Below are positions 53,386-61,477 of a stretch of DNA of 64,000 nucleotides, piece by piece. The position numbers were made by a program, and so were the translations under genes. Position 1 is the stretch's first letter. Every line of letters begins with the position of its first letter. The notes beneath the pieces are model-generated. The model had not been told where the DNA came from. It did not search any database and was given only the letters and a program-made list of their open reading frames with translations. The DNA is from JACMQX01 sp040385105 (GTDB lineage: Bacteria > Pseudomonadota > Gammaproteobacteria > Burkholderiales > Burkholderiaceae_C), in assembly GCA_040385105.1 (NCBI GenBank), contig JAZKHY010000043.1, forward strand, positions 1 through 64,000, in the 5' to 3' direction.

Positions 53386-54918
53386 ATGAAGGCCCGCCGC
53401 CCGGCAACCAGGCTGCGCGTCCTGCGCGCGCTGCCGCTGCTGGCGGCGCTGCTGCTGGTGCCTGCGCAAGCCCAGGCACCGGGCGACCTGCGGCTGGCCC
53501 TCGTCATCGGCAATGCCGCCTACCCCGGCCCGGCGGCGCTGGTCAACCCGGCCAATGACGCCCGCGCCATGAGCGAGTCGCTGAGCAGCATGGGCTTTAC
53601 CATCGTCACGCTGCAGGACGCCAGCCGCGCCCAGATGGCCGACGCCATTGCCAAAGTGCGCGAGACGCTGCGCGGCAAGCAGGCGGTGGGCATGCTCTAT
53701 TACGCCGGCCACGGACTGCAGCTGGACTGGCGCAACTACATGGTGCCGGTGGATGCGCAGCTGCGGCAGGCCTCCGATGTGGCGCAGCAGGCGGTGGACC
53801 TGTCCAGCGTGATCGACGCCTTCAAGGCCGCCGGCAACCGGCTCAACATCGTGGTGCTCGATGCCTGCCGCGACAACCCTTTTGCCGGCACGGCCAGCGG
53901 CAAGGGCCTGGCGCCGCTGGATGCGCCGCCCGGCACCTTCCTGGCCTATGCCACCGCACCGGGCAATGTGGCCGAGGACGGCGACGCGAAGGGCGGCAAC
54001 GGCCTGTACACGCAGTTCCTGCTGCAGGAGCTGGCCAAACCCACCGCAAAAATCGAGGACGTGTTCAAGCGCGTGCGCCTGCAGGTGCGCAAGCAGAGCC
54101 AGGGCCGGCAGATCCCGTGGGAGTCCACCAGCCTGGAGGACGACTTCTACTTCAACACCGGCCAGAAGCCGCCGCCCAAGCCTGACGAAAGCGCCAAGCT
54201 GGCGCTGTTCAATGCGCAGAAGGCAGCCTGGGACAGGATCAAGGACTCGGCCAACCCGGACGATTTCTTCACCTTCCTGCAAAGCTATCCGCAAGGCGAC
54301 CTGGCCGAGTCGGCGCAGTTCAAGCTGGACCGGCTGGCGAAGCCGAAAATCCAGGCCGCGCTGGGACAGGGGCAGGATGCGTCGCTCGGCTGGACGGGTG
54401 AACGCTACCGCCTTGGCGATACCTACACCACCGTGCTCAAGGACGGGCTGACCGGTGTGGTGATCGAACAGGTGAACAGTGTGGTGACTGCCATGCGCGG
54501 CGACGTTGTCGAGATCAACGGCGGCAGGATGATCGTCACCCCGCAGTCGGGCATCATCCGCAACAACTTTGGCTCCTTTGACCCGCCCTATGGCGGCGCC
54601 CCGGCCGAGTTCCAGATTGGCAAGGCATGGGAGGCGCGTTCCACCCAGAAGGCCAACGACGGCAACTCATACCAGTTCCGCGGCAGCTTCAAGATCGTGG
54701 CGCGCGAAACCGTCACGGTTCCCGCCGGCACCTTCCAGACCTGGGTCATCGACTACCAGGGCTTTTCAAGCGGCGGTGCGGCATTCCGTTCGCGCAACTG
54801 GTCAGACCCGCGCTACGGCATGGCCATCAAGCGTGAAGAAACCGTTCGCAACCGCGACGGGCGCATCGTACGCAGCGAGGTGCGCGAGATGGTCGCCATC
54901 AAGGCAGACCGCTCGTAG
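53386..54918 (+). CDS. Exported caspase-like protein (third type)
   Basis: A 510-residue exported protein with signal peptide (...LLLVPAQAQA) and a peptidase C14 domain: LALVIGNAAYPGPAALVNPANDA, His109 in YYAGHGLQLDW and Cys161 in VLDACRDNPF. This layout is typical of the short bacterial caspase group that is not close to the DUF4384 type. A helical middle part (about 270-325) follows, then a beta-rich C-terminal part (about 330-505; GSFKIVARETVTVPAGTFQTW) similar to DUF3108-like outer-membrane-associated domains. It starts 1 bp after the previous stop and closes the operon. Confidence 0.9.
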   Translation: MKARRPATRLRVLRALPLLAALLLVPAQAQAPGDLRLALVIGNAAYPGPAALVNPANDARAMSESLSSMGFTIVTLQDASRAQMADAIAKVRETLRGKQAVGMLYYAGHGLQLDWRNYMVPVDAQLRQASDVAQQAVDLSSVIDAFKAAGNRLNIVVLDACRDNPFAGTASGKGLAPLDAPPGTFLAYATAPGNVAEDGDAKGGNGLYTQFLLQELAKPTAKIEDVFKRVRLQVRKQSQGRQIPWESTSLEDDFYFNTGQKPPPKPDESAKLALFNAQKAAWDRIKDSANPDDFFTFLQSYPQGDLAESAQFKLDRLAKPKIQAALGQGQDASLGWTGERYRLGDTYTTVLKDGLTGVVIEQVNSVVTAMRGDVVEINGGRMIVTPQSGIIRNNFGSFDPPYGGAPAEFQIGKAWEARSTQKANDGNSYQFRGSFKIVARETVTVPAGTFQTWVIDYQGFSSGGAAFRSRNWSDPRYGMAIKREETVRNRDGRIVRSEVREMVAIKADRS

Positions 54919-54932
54919 CGTACAGCCCGCGC

Positions 54933-56189
54933 TCACGCGTCCCGCTCGCCTGCTTCATACAGCGTCTCGCGCCCCATGCGGTCCAGCACCAGCTCGGCCG
55001 TCCACGGCAGCATCAGCGAGCCGCAGCGGCTGTCGCGGTACAGGCGCTCCAGCGGCAGGTGCTTCATCATGCTCTGGCCGCCGCAGGTACGCAGGGCCAG
55101 GCGGGCGATGTCGTTGGCGCCTTCCATCACGCTGTAGTGGGCGGCATAAAGGCGCATCTTTTCGTCTTTGGACGGGTTGGGCTTTGCCTCGCCGATGGCG
55201 CGGGTGAACAGGCTCCGCATGGACTCCAGCTGGATGCGCATCTGCGCCACGGCGATCTGCTTGGTGGGGTACATGCGGCGCTTGACCGGCGGCTCGCCCG
55301 CAACCTCCCCGCGCAGGTAGCTCACGGTGAAGTCGTACGCCGCGTTGGCGATGCCGAGGTAGGTGGGCGCCAGGGTGAAGAACATCGCAGGCCAGGTCTG
55401 CGCGCCTTTGAAGTAAATGCCGCGCGGCATCAGCTGCTCGTCGTCGCTGACGAACACATCCTTGAACGCGAGGTTGCGGCTGACGGTGCCGCGCATGCCC
55501 AGCGGGTTCCAGTCGCCGCTGATGGTGAGGCCATTTGAAGTGGCAGGCACGGAGATGTAGAGCGTGTCCTTCGCGTCCGGATGCTCGTCACCCTTGTCCT
55601 CGGTGCACAGGATGCCGTAGTAGTCGGCCGCGCCCGAGAGCGAGGCAAAGATCTTGCGGCCGTTGATGAGCCAGCCGCCGTCCGTCTTCTTCGCCGTGGT
55701 GCCAAAGGGCGCGCGCCCGGCCGCGGCGGCCGAGCCCTCGCTGAATGGCTGGGCATAGATGGCGCCGTCATCCACGATGCGCGCGAAGTGCAGCTCGCGC
55801 CGCTTCGCATGCTCGGCGCGCTGCGCATCCGTCATCGCAATGCCCTCGGCCAGCACGCCGGTCCACATGGTCGAGCAGATGTGCATGTTCCAGGTCAGCG
55901 CGGTGGCGCCGCAGAAGCGGCCGACCTCGGCCGCCACCATCATGTAGGTGGCATAGTCCGCGCCCAGGCCGCCGTGGGATTCGGGCACGCACAGGCGCAG
56001 CAGGCCGGCGTCCCGCAGGTCGTCGTAGTTGGCAAACGGGAAACTCGCCTCATCGTCCCACTGCGCGGCGCGCGGCGCGAACTTCGTGCGGCCGAGTTCG
56101 TGGACCAGCGACAGCAGCGAGCGCTGCTTCGCGGTGAACGGCAGGTCACCGACGGCGGGGGTGAAGCCCAGGGAGGTTGCAGCGTCCAT
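54933..56189 (-). CDS. Acyl-CoA-dehydrogenase-fold flavoprotein
   Basis: A 418-residue protein with the acyl-CoA dehydrogenase fold: N-terminal helices, the beta domain (AQPFSEGSAAAAG, GWLINGRKIFASLSGAADYYG) and the C-terminal helical domain (GGQSMMKHLPLERLYRDSR). Where true dehydrogenases have the catalytic YEGTNEIQ after DSR, this protein reads SLMLPWTAELV, with no glutamate in the usual position. It may be a two-component flavin monooxygenase, fitting the flavin reductase gene nearby at 59537. It is in a row of minus-strand genes down to this point. Confidence 0.83.
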   Translation of the reverse strand: MDAATSLGFTPAVGDLPFTAKQRSLLSLVHELGRTKFAPRAAQWDDEASFPFANYDDLRDAGLLRLCVPESHGGLGADYATYMMVAAEVGRFCGATALTWNMHICSTMWTGVLAEGIAMTDAQRAEHAKRRELHFARIVDDGAIYAQPFSEGSAAAAGRAPFGTTAKKTDGGWLINGRKIFASLSGAADYYGILCTEDKGDEHPDAKDTLYISVPATSNGLTISGDWNPLGMRGTVSRNLAFKDVFVSDDEQLMPRGIYFKGAQTWPAMFFTLAPTYLGIANAAYDFTVSYLRGEVAGEPPVKRRMYPTKQIAVAQMRIQLESMRSLFTRAIGEAKPNPSKDEKMRLYAAHYSVMEGANDIARLALRTCGGQSMMKHLPLERLYRDSRCGSLMLPWTAELVLDRMGRETLYEAGERDA

Positions 56190-56205
56190 GAAAAACCTTT
56201 TCTCG

Positions 56206-57453
56206 TCAGTTGGGCACGCCGCCCAGGCTTTGCAGCACGCCGCGCCATACGGCGCTGCGTTCGGCAAACGGTTCAGGGTCGGTGCGGCCGCTGGCCTGGT
56301 CATACACCGCTGTCTGCACCATGACGATGCCGGTGGACGGCTGCACGAAGATGGCCTGGCCATGGATGCCCTGCAGCGCAAAGGTGCGCGTCTTTGCCGG
56401 CTGGAGCCAGAACTGGTAGCCGTAGCCGTAAAACTGGGTGGCCTTGCCGGGCGCGAAGGCCGGCGGCTGGCGTGACGCGTCAGTCGCGTCCAGCAGGTAC
56501 GGCTGCGGCACCAGCTGCTGCCCGCCCACCTTGCCGTCATTGGCCAACAGCAGGCCCAGCCGGCCCCAGTCGCGCAGCGTGGCATTGAAGCCGCCGCCGG
56601 CCTGCTCCTGCCCATCGACGCTGATGCGCCACAGCGCGTCGCGCTCGGCGCCCAGCGGGTGCCACAGCCACTCGCTCGTCAGCTCCGACAGGTTGCGCCC
56701 GGCGGCACCGGCCAGCACGCGGCCGAGCACGTCGCTCTCGGCCGTGGCGTACATGAATTTCTCGCCGGCGGGGTTGATGCGGTCGTTGAATGACTTGAGC
56801 ACCTGCACCGGCCGCGGCCCGCTGCCTGCCATGGCGCGGCCCAGCCTTGCGATGTCGTCGTTGCCGTCATACAGCTCGGTGAACTTCACGCCCGAGCTCA
56901 TCCGCAGCAGCTGGCGCACGGTGGTGCCGCCATAGGCCGAGCCGGCCAGGTCCTTCGCGTATTTTTCCGCAAAGTCATCCAGCGACGCGATCAGGCCCTT
57001 GTCCACCGCAATGCCGATGAGCAGCGCATTGACGCTCTTGGCCATGGAGAACGACAGGAAGCGCGCTTCGGGCGTGCGGCCGTAGCGGTAATGTTCGGCC
57101 ACGACTTCGCCGTTCTTCAGCACCAGCAGGCCGGTGATGCGGCGGCGCTCGAGGTAGTCGTCCAGCGTGTAGCCGAGGTTACGGTAGCGGTACTGGATGG
57201 CCGGCGGGTTCACCGCCCGGGGCAGTTCGTGCACCGGGCCGCCGCGCGCCACGGTGCGCACCGGCACGCCCACCTTGTCGATGGCCGACCAGGAGCCGAC
57301 CCGCCACGGCGTCTGGTTGAAGTTGGACGGGCCGCCCACCGGGTAGCCCTGCGCGCGGCCGAGCAGGTCGGCATCGGGTTCTGCGCCGGCAAGGGGCGCA
57401 ACGCACAGCAAGGCCAGCGCAAGCATGCGGAGACTGGGGTGGAACGTGGTCAT
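56206..57453 (-). CDS. Class C beta-lactamase-type serine hydrolase
   Basis: A 415-residue exported protein (signal peptide ...LLCVAPLAGAEPD). The active-site motif is FSMAKSVNALL, with Ser and Lys of SxxK. The second motif is YATAES where YxN is usual, so the catalytic tyrosine is kept. This family includes esterases, amidases and peptidases. It is in the catabolic gene row, 16 bp from the flavoprotein gene and close to the hydrolase gene, so it may process the same substrate outside the cytoplasm. Confidence 0.87.
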   Translation of the reverse strand: MTTFHPSLRMLALALLCVAPLAGAEPDADLLGRAQGYPVGGPSNFNQTPWRVGSWSAIDKVGVPVRTVARGGPVHELPRAVNPPAIQYRYRNLGYTLDDYLERRRITGLLVLKNGEVVAEHYRYGRTPEARFLSFSMAKSVNALLIGIAVDKGLIASLDDFAEKYAKDLAGSAYGGTTVRQLLRMSSGVKFTELYDGNDDIARLGRAMAGSGPRPVQVLKSFNDRINPAGEKFMYATAESDVLGRVLAGAAGRNLSELTSEWLWHPLGAERDALWRISVDGQEQAGGGFNATLRDWGRLGLLLANDGKVGGQQLVPQPYLLDATDASRQPPAFAPGKATQFYGYGYQFWLQPAKTRTFALQGIHGQAIFVQPSTGIVMVQTAVYDQASGRTDPEPFAERSAVWRGVLQSLGGVPN

Positions 57454-57488
57454 GATGAAGCCTCCGGTTGGCAGCCTGTGGCTGCGGC

Positions 57489-58286
57489 CTAGTGCAGCAC
57501 CTTGGGCAACGCCAGGAAGTTCAGCACCGCGCCGTCAAATTCGTCTGGTGCCTCCAGGTTCTGCAGGTGGCCGATGCCGCGCATCTCCAGGTAGGTGCTG
57601 CCGAGGATGGCGCCCGCCATTTTTTTCATGACAGCGGGCGGCGCGTTTTTGTCATGCTCGCCGGCAATCAGCAGCGTCGGCACATGGATGTTCGGCAAGT
57701 TGGCCCGGCGGTCGAAGGTGACGATGGCCTCCAGCGCGCGCCGGTAGGTGGCGGGCGGCACCTGGCCCATGCAGTGCGTGGCCAGCTTCACGCCCTCGGG
57801 CAGCGAGCCGGGGCCGATCATCTGCGGCACCAGCACTTCGGCCAGATCGGCCATGGTCTTGCCCGCATCCAGCGGCGCGGTGCGCTGGCTGATGAACTCC
57901 TGCTGCCAGTCGCCGTCGGGCTTGCCGAACGAGGGCGAGGTGCCGCAGAGGATGAGCCGGCTGACGAGTTCGGGCCGGCGCGCCACGACTTCCTGCGCGA
58001 CCATGCCGCCCATGCTGTGGCCCAGCAGGACGATGCCCCCCGGCCCTGCATCAGGCCCGCGCAGGCTTTCGATCAATGCGATGCAGCTTTGCGCGAGGCC
58101 CTTGAAGTTATACGGCTCGATGGGCGCGCTATGGCCGTAGCCAGGCATGTCCCATGCGACAGCGCGGTAGCCCAGGCCGGCAAAGGTCTCGACCTGCGGC
58201 GCGAACGACAGGTGGCCTCCGCCAATACCGTGGAGCATCAGGATGGTGGGGCCGGAGCCGAGGGCTGAAAATGTAGGTATCAACAA
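57489..58286 (-). CDS. Alpha/beta hydrolase (possible deformylase-like)
   Basis: A 265-residue alpha/beta hydrolase with HGIGGGHLSF (oxyanion), nucleophile LLGHSMGG, acidic residue in LIAGEHDKNAPP and the histidine in GIGHLQNLEAP. The family includes carboxylesterases and the N-formylmaleamate deformylase NicD of nicotinate breakdown. The adjacent 2,5-dihydroxypyridine-dioxygenase-like gene makes a NicD-like role attractive but unproven. No ATG fits; the start is probably TTG at 58286 or 58283. Confidence 0.82.
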   Translation of the reverse strand: MLIPTFSALGSGPTILMLHGIGGGHLSFAPQVETFAGLGYRAVAWDMPGYGHSAPIEPYNFKGLAQSCIALIESLRGPDAGPGGIVLLGHSMGGMVAQEVVARRPELVSRLILCGTSPSFGKPDGDWQQEFISQRTAPLDAGKTMADLAEVLVPQMIGPGSLPEGVKLATHCMGQVPPATYRRALEAIVTFDRRANLPNIHVPTLLIAGEHDKNAPPAVMKKMAGAILGSTYLEMRGIGHLQNLEAPDEFDGAVLNFLALPKVLH

Positions 58287-58290
58287 GACT

Positions 58291-58379
58291 TGTCATTGCG
58301 GGCTTGACCCGCAATCCATGTTGGCGTGAGGCGTTGCTGGCAGGCGCGGCATGGATCCCGGATCAAGTCCGGGATGACA
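58291..58379. repeat. Pair of palindromic REP-like repeats in inverted orientation
   Basis: TGTCATTGCGGGCTTGACCC with its continuation to 58320, and the unit at 58350-58379 (CATGGATCCCGGATCAAGTC...) are imperfect inverted copies of a 30-bp sequence. Each contains its own small palindrome (TTGCGGGCTTGACCCGCAA; TCCCGGATCAAGTCCGGGA). Repeats with this core are common as dispersed palindromes in proteobacteria. They lie between two genes on the same strand and may affect mRNA stability or termination. Confidence 0.7.
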
Positions 58380-58386
58380 GTCATTT

Positions 58387-59427
58387 TCATGCGACGACCT
58401 TCCCCTGATCGACCACCGTCACGCCATCAAGCTGCACCGTGCAGTTGCGCATCGGCAAATCAAAGTGGCCCTGGGTGAAGCGCCTTGCCGTCTCGTTCGC
58501 GCCGGTGCTGTAGAGGAAGTTGCCGGAGAAGGCGCGCAGCTCGGTGCCGTTGAAGTCGCGCTTGTCATACAGCGCCATGCTGTCCCAGCGCGCCTGCGGG
58601 TTCAGGCCGTAGCCGACATGGCTCACTGCATAGGCCTCACGGTCGCCCCAGGCCGCAAAGTAGCTGCGCATCAGCTCGGCATCGACGCCCGTGCCGTCGA
58701 TCTTCGTCACATAGTCGTTCTCGATGGTCAGCGTGACGGGCCGCTCGATGTAGCGCTTGAAGGTGAGGTTGACATCGCCCTCGGCCAGCACCAGCGTGCC
58801 GTTGACGCTGCCCGCAGCCGGGAAGGCCAGCGCCAGGCCGCCGGGCCAGTGCGTCATGGTGCCGGGGCGCACGGTGTAGCCCCAGTTGCCACCGCAGATG
58901 GCGCCTTCGAGCGAGATGTTCAGGCTGCTGCCGGCGGCCGAGGTGACCCGCATGGAGCGGGTGGCGCGCAGGCGCTTGATGTGTTCCTTGACGAGCGGTT
59001 CTGTCGCGCCGTCCGGCACCAGCCGGACCAGCGCCTCGGGGTGCTCGTTGCTGATGTAGATGACGCGCGCGCCGGCCTTGAGGATGGCCGGCAGCTCGGG
59101 CGCATGCATCAGGCCCTCGACCGTGCAGTCCACCACCAGGGTGGCGCCGCCCAGGGCCTGCACCACCGGTGCAATGCCCTGCAGCGCATTGGAGGCGCCG
59201 GTGGAGCGCGCCACCGGCAGGCTTGAAGAAAACACGCTGGGCAGGGCCAGCGTGAACTCCCGCGCGCCGATGCGCGCCGCCGCCAGCCGGGCCAGCACCG
59301 GCAGCACCGGCCGGGTCTGGCTCTCGCACAAAATGGCCACCGTGTCGCCGGATTGCAGGGCGCAGCGGCGCAGCACGGCCTCGAAGGCGTCAACCCAGGC
59401 GGGCTCGATGGGGTCAGTCTGCATCAT
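58387..59427 (-). CDS. 2,5-dihydroxypyridine 5,6-dioxygenase-like (NicX-type) protein
   Basis: A 346-residue protein of the M29-peptidase-like fold used by NicX, a mononuclear Fe(II) ring-cleaving dioxygenase. Candidate ligands are visible: Glu in NISLEGAICGG, His in RPGTMTHWPGG and His in YAVSHVGYGLNPQARWD, and the C-terminal histidine in QGHFDLPMRN. NicX opens 2,5-dihydroxypyridine to N-formylmaleamate. The start at MMQTDPIEPAW was preferred to an ATG at 59466. It is the first gene of the minus-strand row and divergent from the flavin reductase. Confidence 0.82.
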   Translation of the reverse strand: MMQTDPIEPAWVDAFEAVLRRCALQSGDTVAILCESQTRPVLPVLARLAAARIGAREFTLALPSVFSSSLPVARSTGASNALQGIAPVVQALGGATLVVDCTVEGLMHAPELPAILKAGARVIYISNEHPEALVRLVPDGATEPLVKEHIKRLRATRSMRVTSAAGSSLNISLEGAICGGNWGYTVRPGTMTHWPGGLALAFPAAGSVNGTLVLAEGDVNLTFKRYIERPVTLTIENDYVTKIDGTGVDAELMRSYFAAWGDREAYAVSHVGYGLNPQARWDSMALYDKRDFNGTELRAFSGNFLYSTGANETARRFTQGHFDLPMRNCTVQLDGVTVVDQGKVVA

Positions 59428-59510
59428 GTGGCGTGGGCAGGGGTGTGGCTGCCGGGGTGGCTGCAAAGGTGGCTTATGGCGTGCGGGGTTTCCTGCATCG
59501 TATTATTATT

Positions 59511-59524
59511 CATGAAATTTCATG
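59511..59524. promoter_or_regulatory. MarR-type operator palindrome
   Basis: CATGAAATTTCATG is a perfect 14-bp palindrome in the 109-bp AT-rich region between the dioxygenase-like gene and the flavin reductase gene. It overlaps the likely divergent promoters. The MarR regulator at 60046 is the obvious candidate to bind it. Confidence 0.62.
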
Positions 59525-59536
59525 TAAATTGAAGCC

Positions 59537-60049
59537 GTGAATCCCCCTCCCCGCAAAGCCAGCCCTCCCGCGTTCTCGGGCGTCGAGTTCCGCGCCGCGC
59601 TGGGCATGTTCGCCACCGGCGTGACCATCGTCACGGCGCGCTCTGCGCAGGGCGAGCTGGTGGGGCTCACGGCCAACTCGTTCAACTCCGTCTCGCTGGA
59701 CCCGCCACTCGTGCTGTGGAGCCTGGCGCAGGCCGCCGGCTCGATGCCGGCCTTCAGTACCGGCTCGCACTACGCCATCAACATCCTGGCGGCAGACCAG
59801 CGCGCCCTGGCCGAGCGCTTTGCGCTCAAGGGCGCAGACCGCTGGGCCGGCGTGGCCTTCACCGAGGGTGTGGGGCGCGCGCCGCTGCTGGACGGCGCGG
59901 CCGCCACCTTTGAATGCTTCAACCGCAGCCGCTATGAAGAAGGCGACCACGTCATCTTCGTCGGCGAGGTCGAGCGCTGCAGCCACCGCAAGGGCGCGTC
60001 GCCGCTTTTGTTCCACGGCGGCCGGTTCTTCACCGAGCATCCCTTGTGA
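59537..60049 (+). CDS. Flavin reductase (HpaC-type)
   Basis: A 170-residue FMN-binding split-barrel reductase. Typical features are FRAALGMFATGVTIVTA, the loop LTANSFNSVSLDPPLVLWSL and the ending PLLFHGGRFF. Such enzymes deliver reduced flavin to a separate monooxygenase. The candidate partner is the acyl-CoA-dehydrogenase-fold protein at 54933. It starts with GTG, and its end overlaps the MarR gene start. Confidence 0.9.
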   Translation: MNPPPRKASPPAFSGVEFRAALGMFATGVTIVTARSAQGELVGLTANSFNSVSLDPPLVLWSLAQAAGSMPAFSTGSHYAINILAADQRALAERFALKGADRWAGVAFTEGVGRAPLLDGAAATFECFNRSRYEEGDHVIFVGEVERCSHRKGASPLLFHGGRFFTEHPL

Positions 60050-60480
60050 CCGCCGGCAGCCAGCCCTTCGTCAAGGATTACCTCGGCTACCTGCTGGGCC
60101 AGGCCAACCACGCGCTGTACAAGGACTTCGACGCGCAGGTGCGCGCCGCCGGCCTGAGCTTCATCGAATGGCGGGTGCTGGCCACGCTGCATGACAGCGA
60201 GCCGCTCACCGTCAGTGCGCTGGCGCATGAGGTGCTGTCCAAGCAGCCGACCGTGACCAAGCTCGTGCAGCGCATGTGCGAGCAGGGCTGGCTGGCCTTG
60301 CAGGCCGACCCGGCCGACCAGCGCCGCACGCTGGTGGCCGCCACCGCCAGGGGCCGGCGGCTGGTCACGCCGCTGCTGGCCAAGGCCCGGCAGCATGAGG
60401 CGCGCATCACCGGCGTGCTCTCTTCTGCCGAGAAGGCCGCGCTCAAGAAGCTGCTGGCACGGCTGGCCGAACCGCAATAG
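60046..60480 (+). CDS. MarR-family transcriptional regulator
   Basis: A 144-residue MarR-type winged helix protein (LTVSALAHEVLSKQPTVTKLVQRMCEQGWL, then DQRRTLVAATARG in the wing). It starts with GTG overlapping the stop of the flavin reductase gene by 4 bp. MarR regulators of this type (NicR, PicR) repress pyridine-ring degradation genes. The palindrome at 59511 is its likely site. Confidence 0.92.
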   Translation: MTAGSQPFVKDYLGYLLGQANHALYKDFDAQVRAAGLSFIEWRVLATLHDSEPLTVSALAHEVLSKQPTVTKLVQRMCEQGWLALQADPADQRRTLVAATARGRRLVTPLLAKARQHEARITGVLSSAEKAALKKLLARLAEPQ

Positions 60481-60498
60481 ACCCCGCCCCCAGGACTC

Positions 60499-61398
60499 AT
60501 GATCCAGCGCAAGACCCACCTCGACGGCATTGCGGTTTCCCTGTTGCTGGCCTGCTGCCTGTTCTGGGGCTTCCAGCAGGTGCTGGCCAAGGCCACGCTG
60601 GCCGAAGTGCCGCCCATCTTCCAGACCATGGTCCGCTTCACCGGCGCGACGGTGCTGCTGTGGCTGTGGTGCCTGTGGCGCGGCATCAGGCTGTTCGAGC
60701 GCGACGGCAGCCTCAAGGCGGGGTTGCTGGCGGGCAGCCTGTTTGCCGCGGAATTTGCCTGCCTGTACATCGGGCTGCAGTTCACATCGGCATCGCGCCT
60801 CACGGTGTTCCTCTACACCTCGCCGTTCTGGGTGGCGATCTTCCTGCCGCTCTGGGTGGCGTCGGAAAAGCTGCACAAAATGCAGTGGGCCGGCCTGGCC
60901 TGTGCATTTGCCGCGGTGGTGTTCGCGCTGCGCGAAGGCTTTTCGGCACCGGGTGACGCACGCACCTGGCCCGGCGACCTGCTGGCGCTGGCGGCCGGCA
61001 TGTTCTGGGGCCTGACCACCGTGGCCATCCGCGCCACGACCCTGGCAAGGGTCAGCGCTGAAAAACTGCTGTTCTACCAGGTGGCGGTGAGCACCCTCGT
61101 GCTGCCCTTCCTGTCGCTGGGCCTGGGCGAGCAATGGACCTGGCACTTCAGCCCCTTTGCCATCACCTCGCTGGTGGTGCAGACCGTCATCGGCGCCTTC
61201 GTCAGCTACCTGGCCTGGATGTGGATGCTGGGCCGCTACCCGGCCACACGCATCTCGGTGTTCGTCTTCCTCACACCGGTGTTCGCGCTGGTGTTCGGCG
61301 CGCTGTGGCTCAAGGAGTCCGTCACGCCCAGCCTGATCGCGGCGATTGCGCTGGTGGCGGTGGGGATTGTGCTGGTGAACCGCAAGCCGGCGGGGTGA
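60499..61398 (+). CDS. EamA/DMT-family transporter
   Basis: A 299-residue drug/metabolite transporter with ten predicted transmembrane helices in two EamA repeats (LLLACCLFWGFQQVLAKATL; LAAGMFWGLTTVAIRATTL), each of about 140 residues. Such proteins export metabolites. It follows the MarR gene by 18 bp in the same direction and may export or import a compound of the cluster. Confidence 0.9.
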   Translation: MIQRKTHLDGIAVSLLLACCLFWGFQQVLAKATLAEVPPIFQTMVRFTGATVLLWLWCLWRGIRLFERDGSLKAGLLAGSLFAAEFACLYIGLQFTSASRLTVFLYTSPFWVAIFLPLWVASEKLHKMQWAGLACAFAAVVFALREGFSAPGDARTWPGDLLALAAGMFWGLTTVAIRATTLARVSAEKLLFYQVAVSTLVLPFLSLGLGEQWTWHFSPFAITSLVVQTVIGAFVSYLAWMWMLGRYPATRISVFVFLTPVFALVFGALWLKESVTPSLIAAIALVAVGIVLVNRKPAG

Positions 61399-61419
61399 AG
61401 ACCAGATTGTTATATTTCT

Positions 61420-61471
61420 ATCATAATAGCCAAATTATCTTGGAATAAACCATTAATTTGTCTATTATGAT
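61420..61471 (+). promoter_or_regulatory. HipA/HipB promoter with flanking operator repeats
   Basis: The -35 TTGGAA (61440-61445), 17 bp and -10 TATTAT (61463-61468) form a good sigma-70 promoter. The perfect 10-bp inverted repeat ATCATAATAG (61420-61429) and CTATTATGAT (61462-61471) brackets it, the right arm covering the -10. Transcription would begin only about three bases before the hipA ATG. The XRE protein encoded downstream probably binds these arms. Confidence 0.7.
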
Positions 61472-61477
61472 GGTTAT

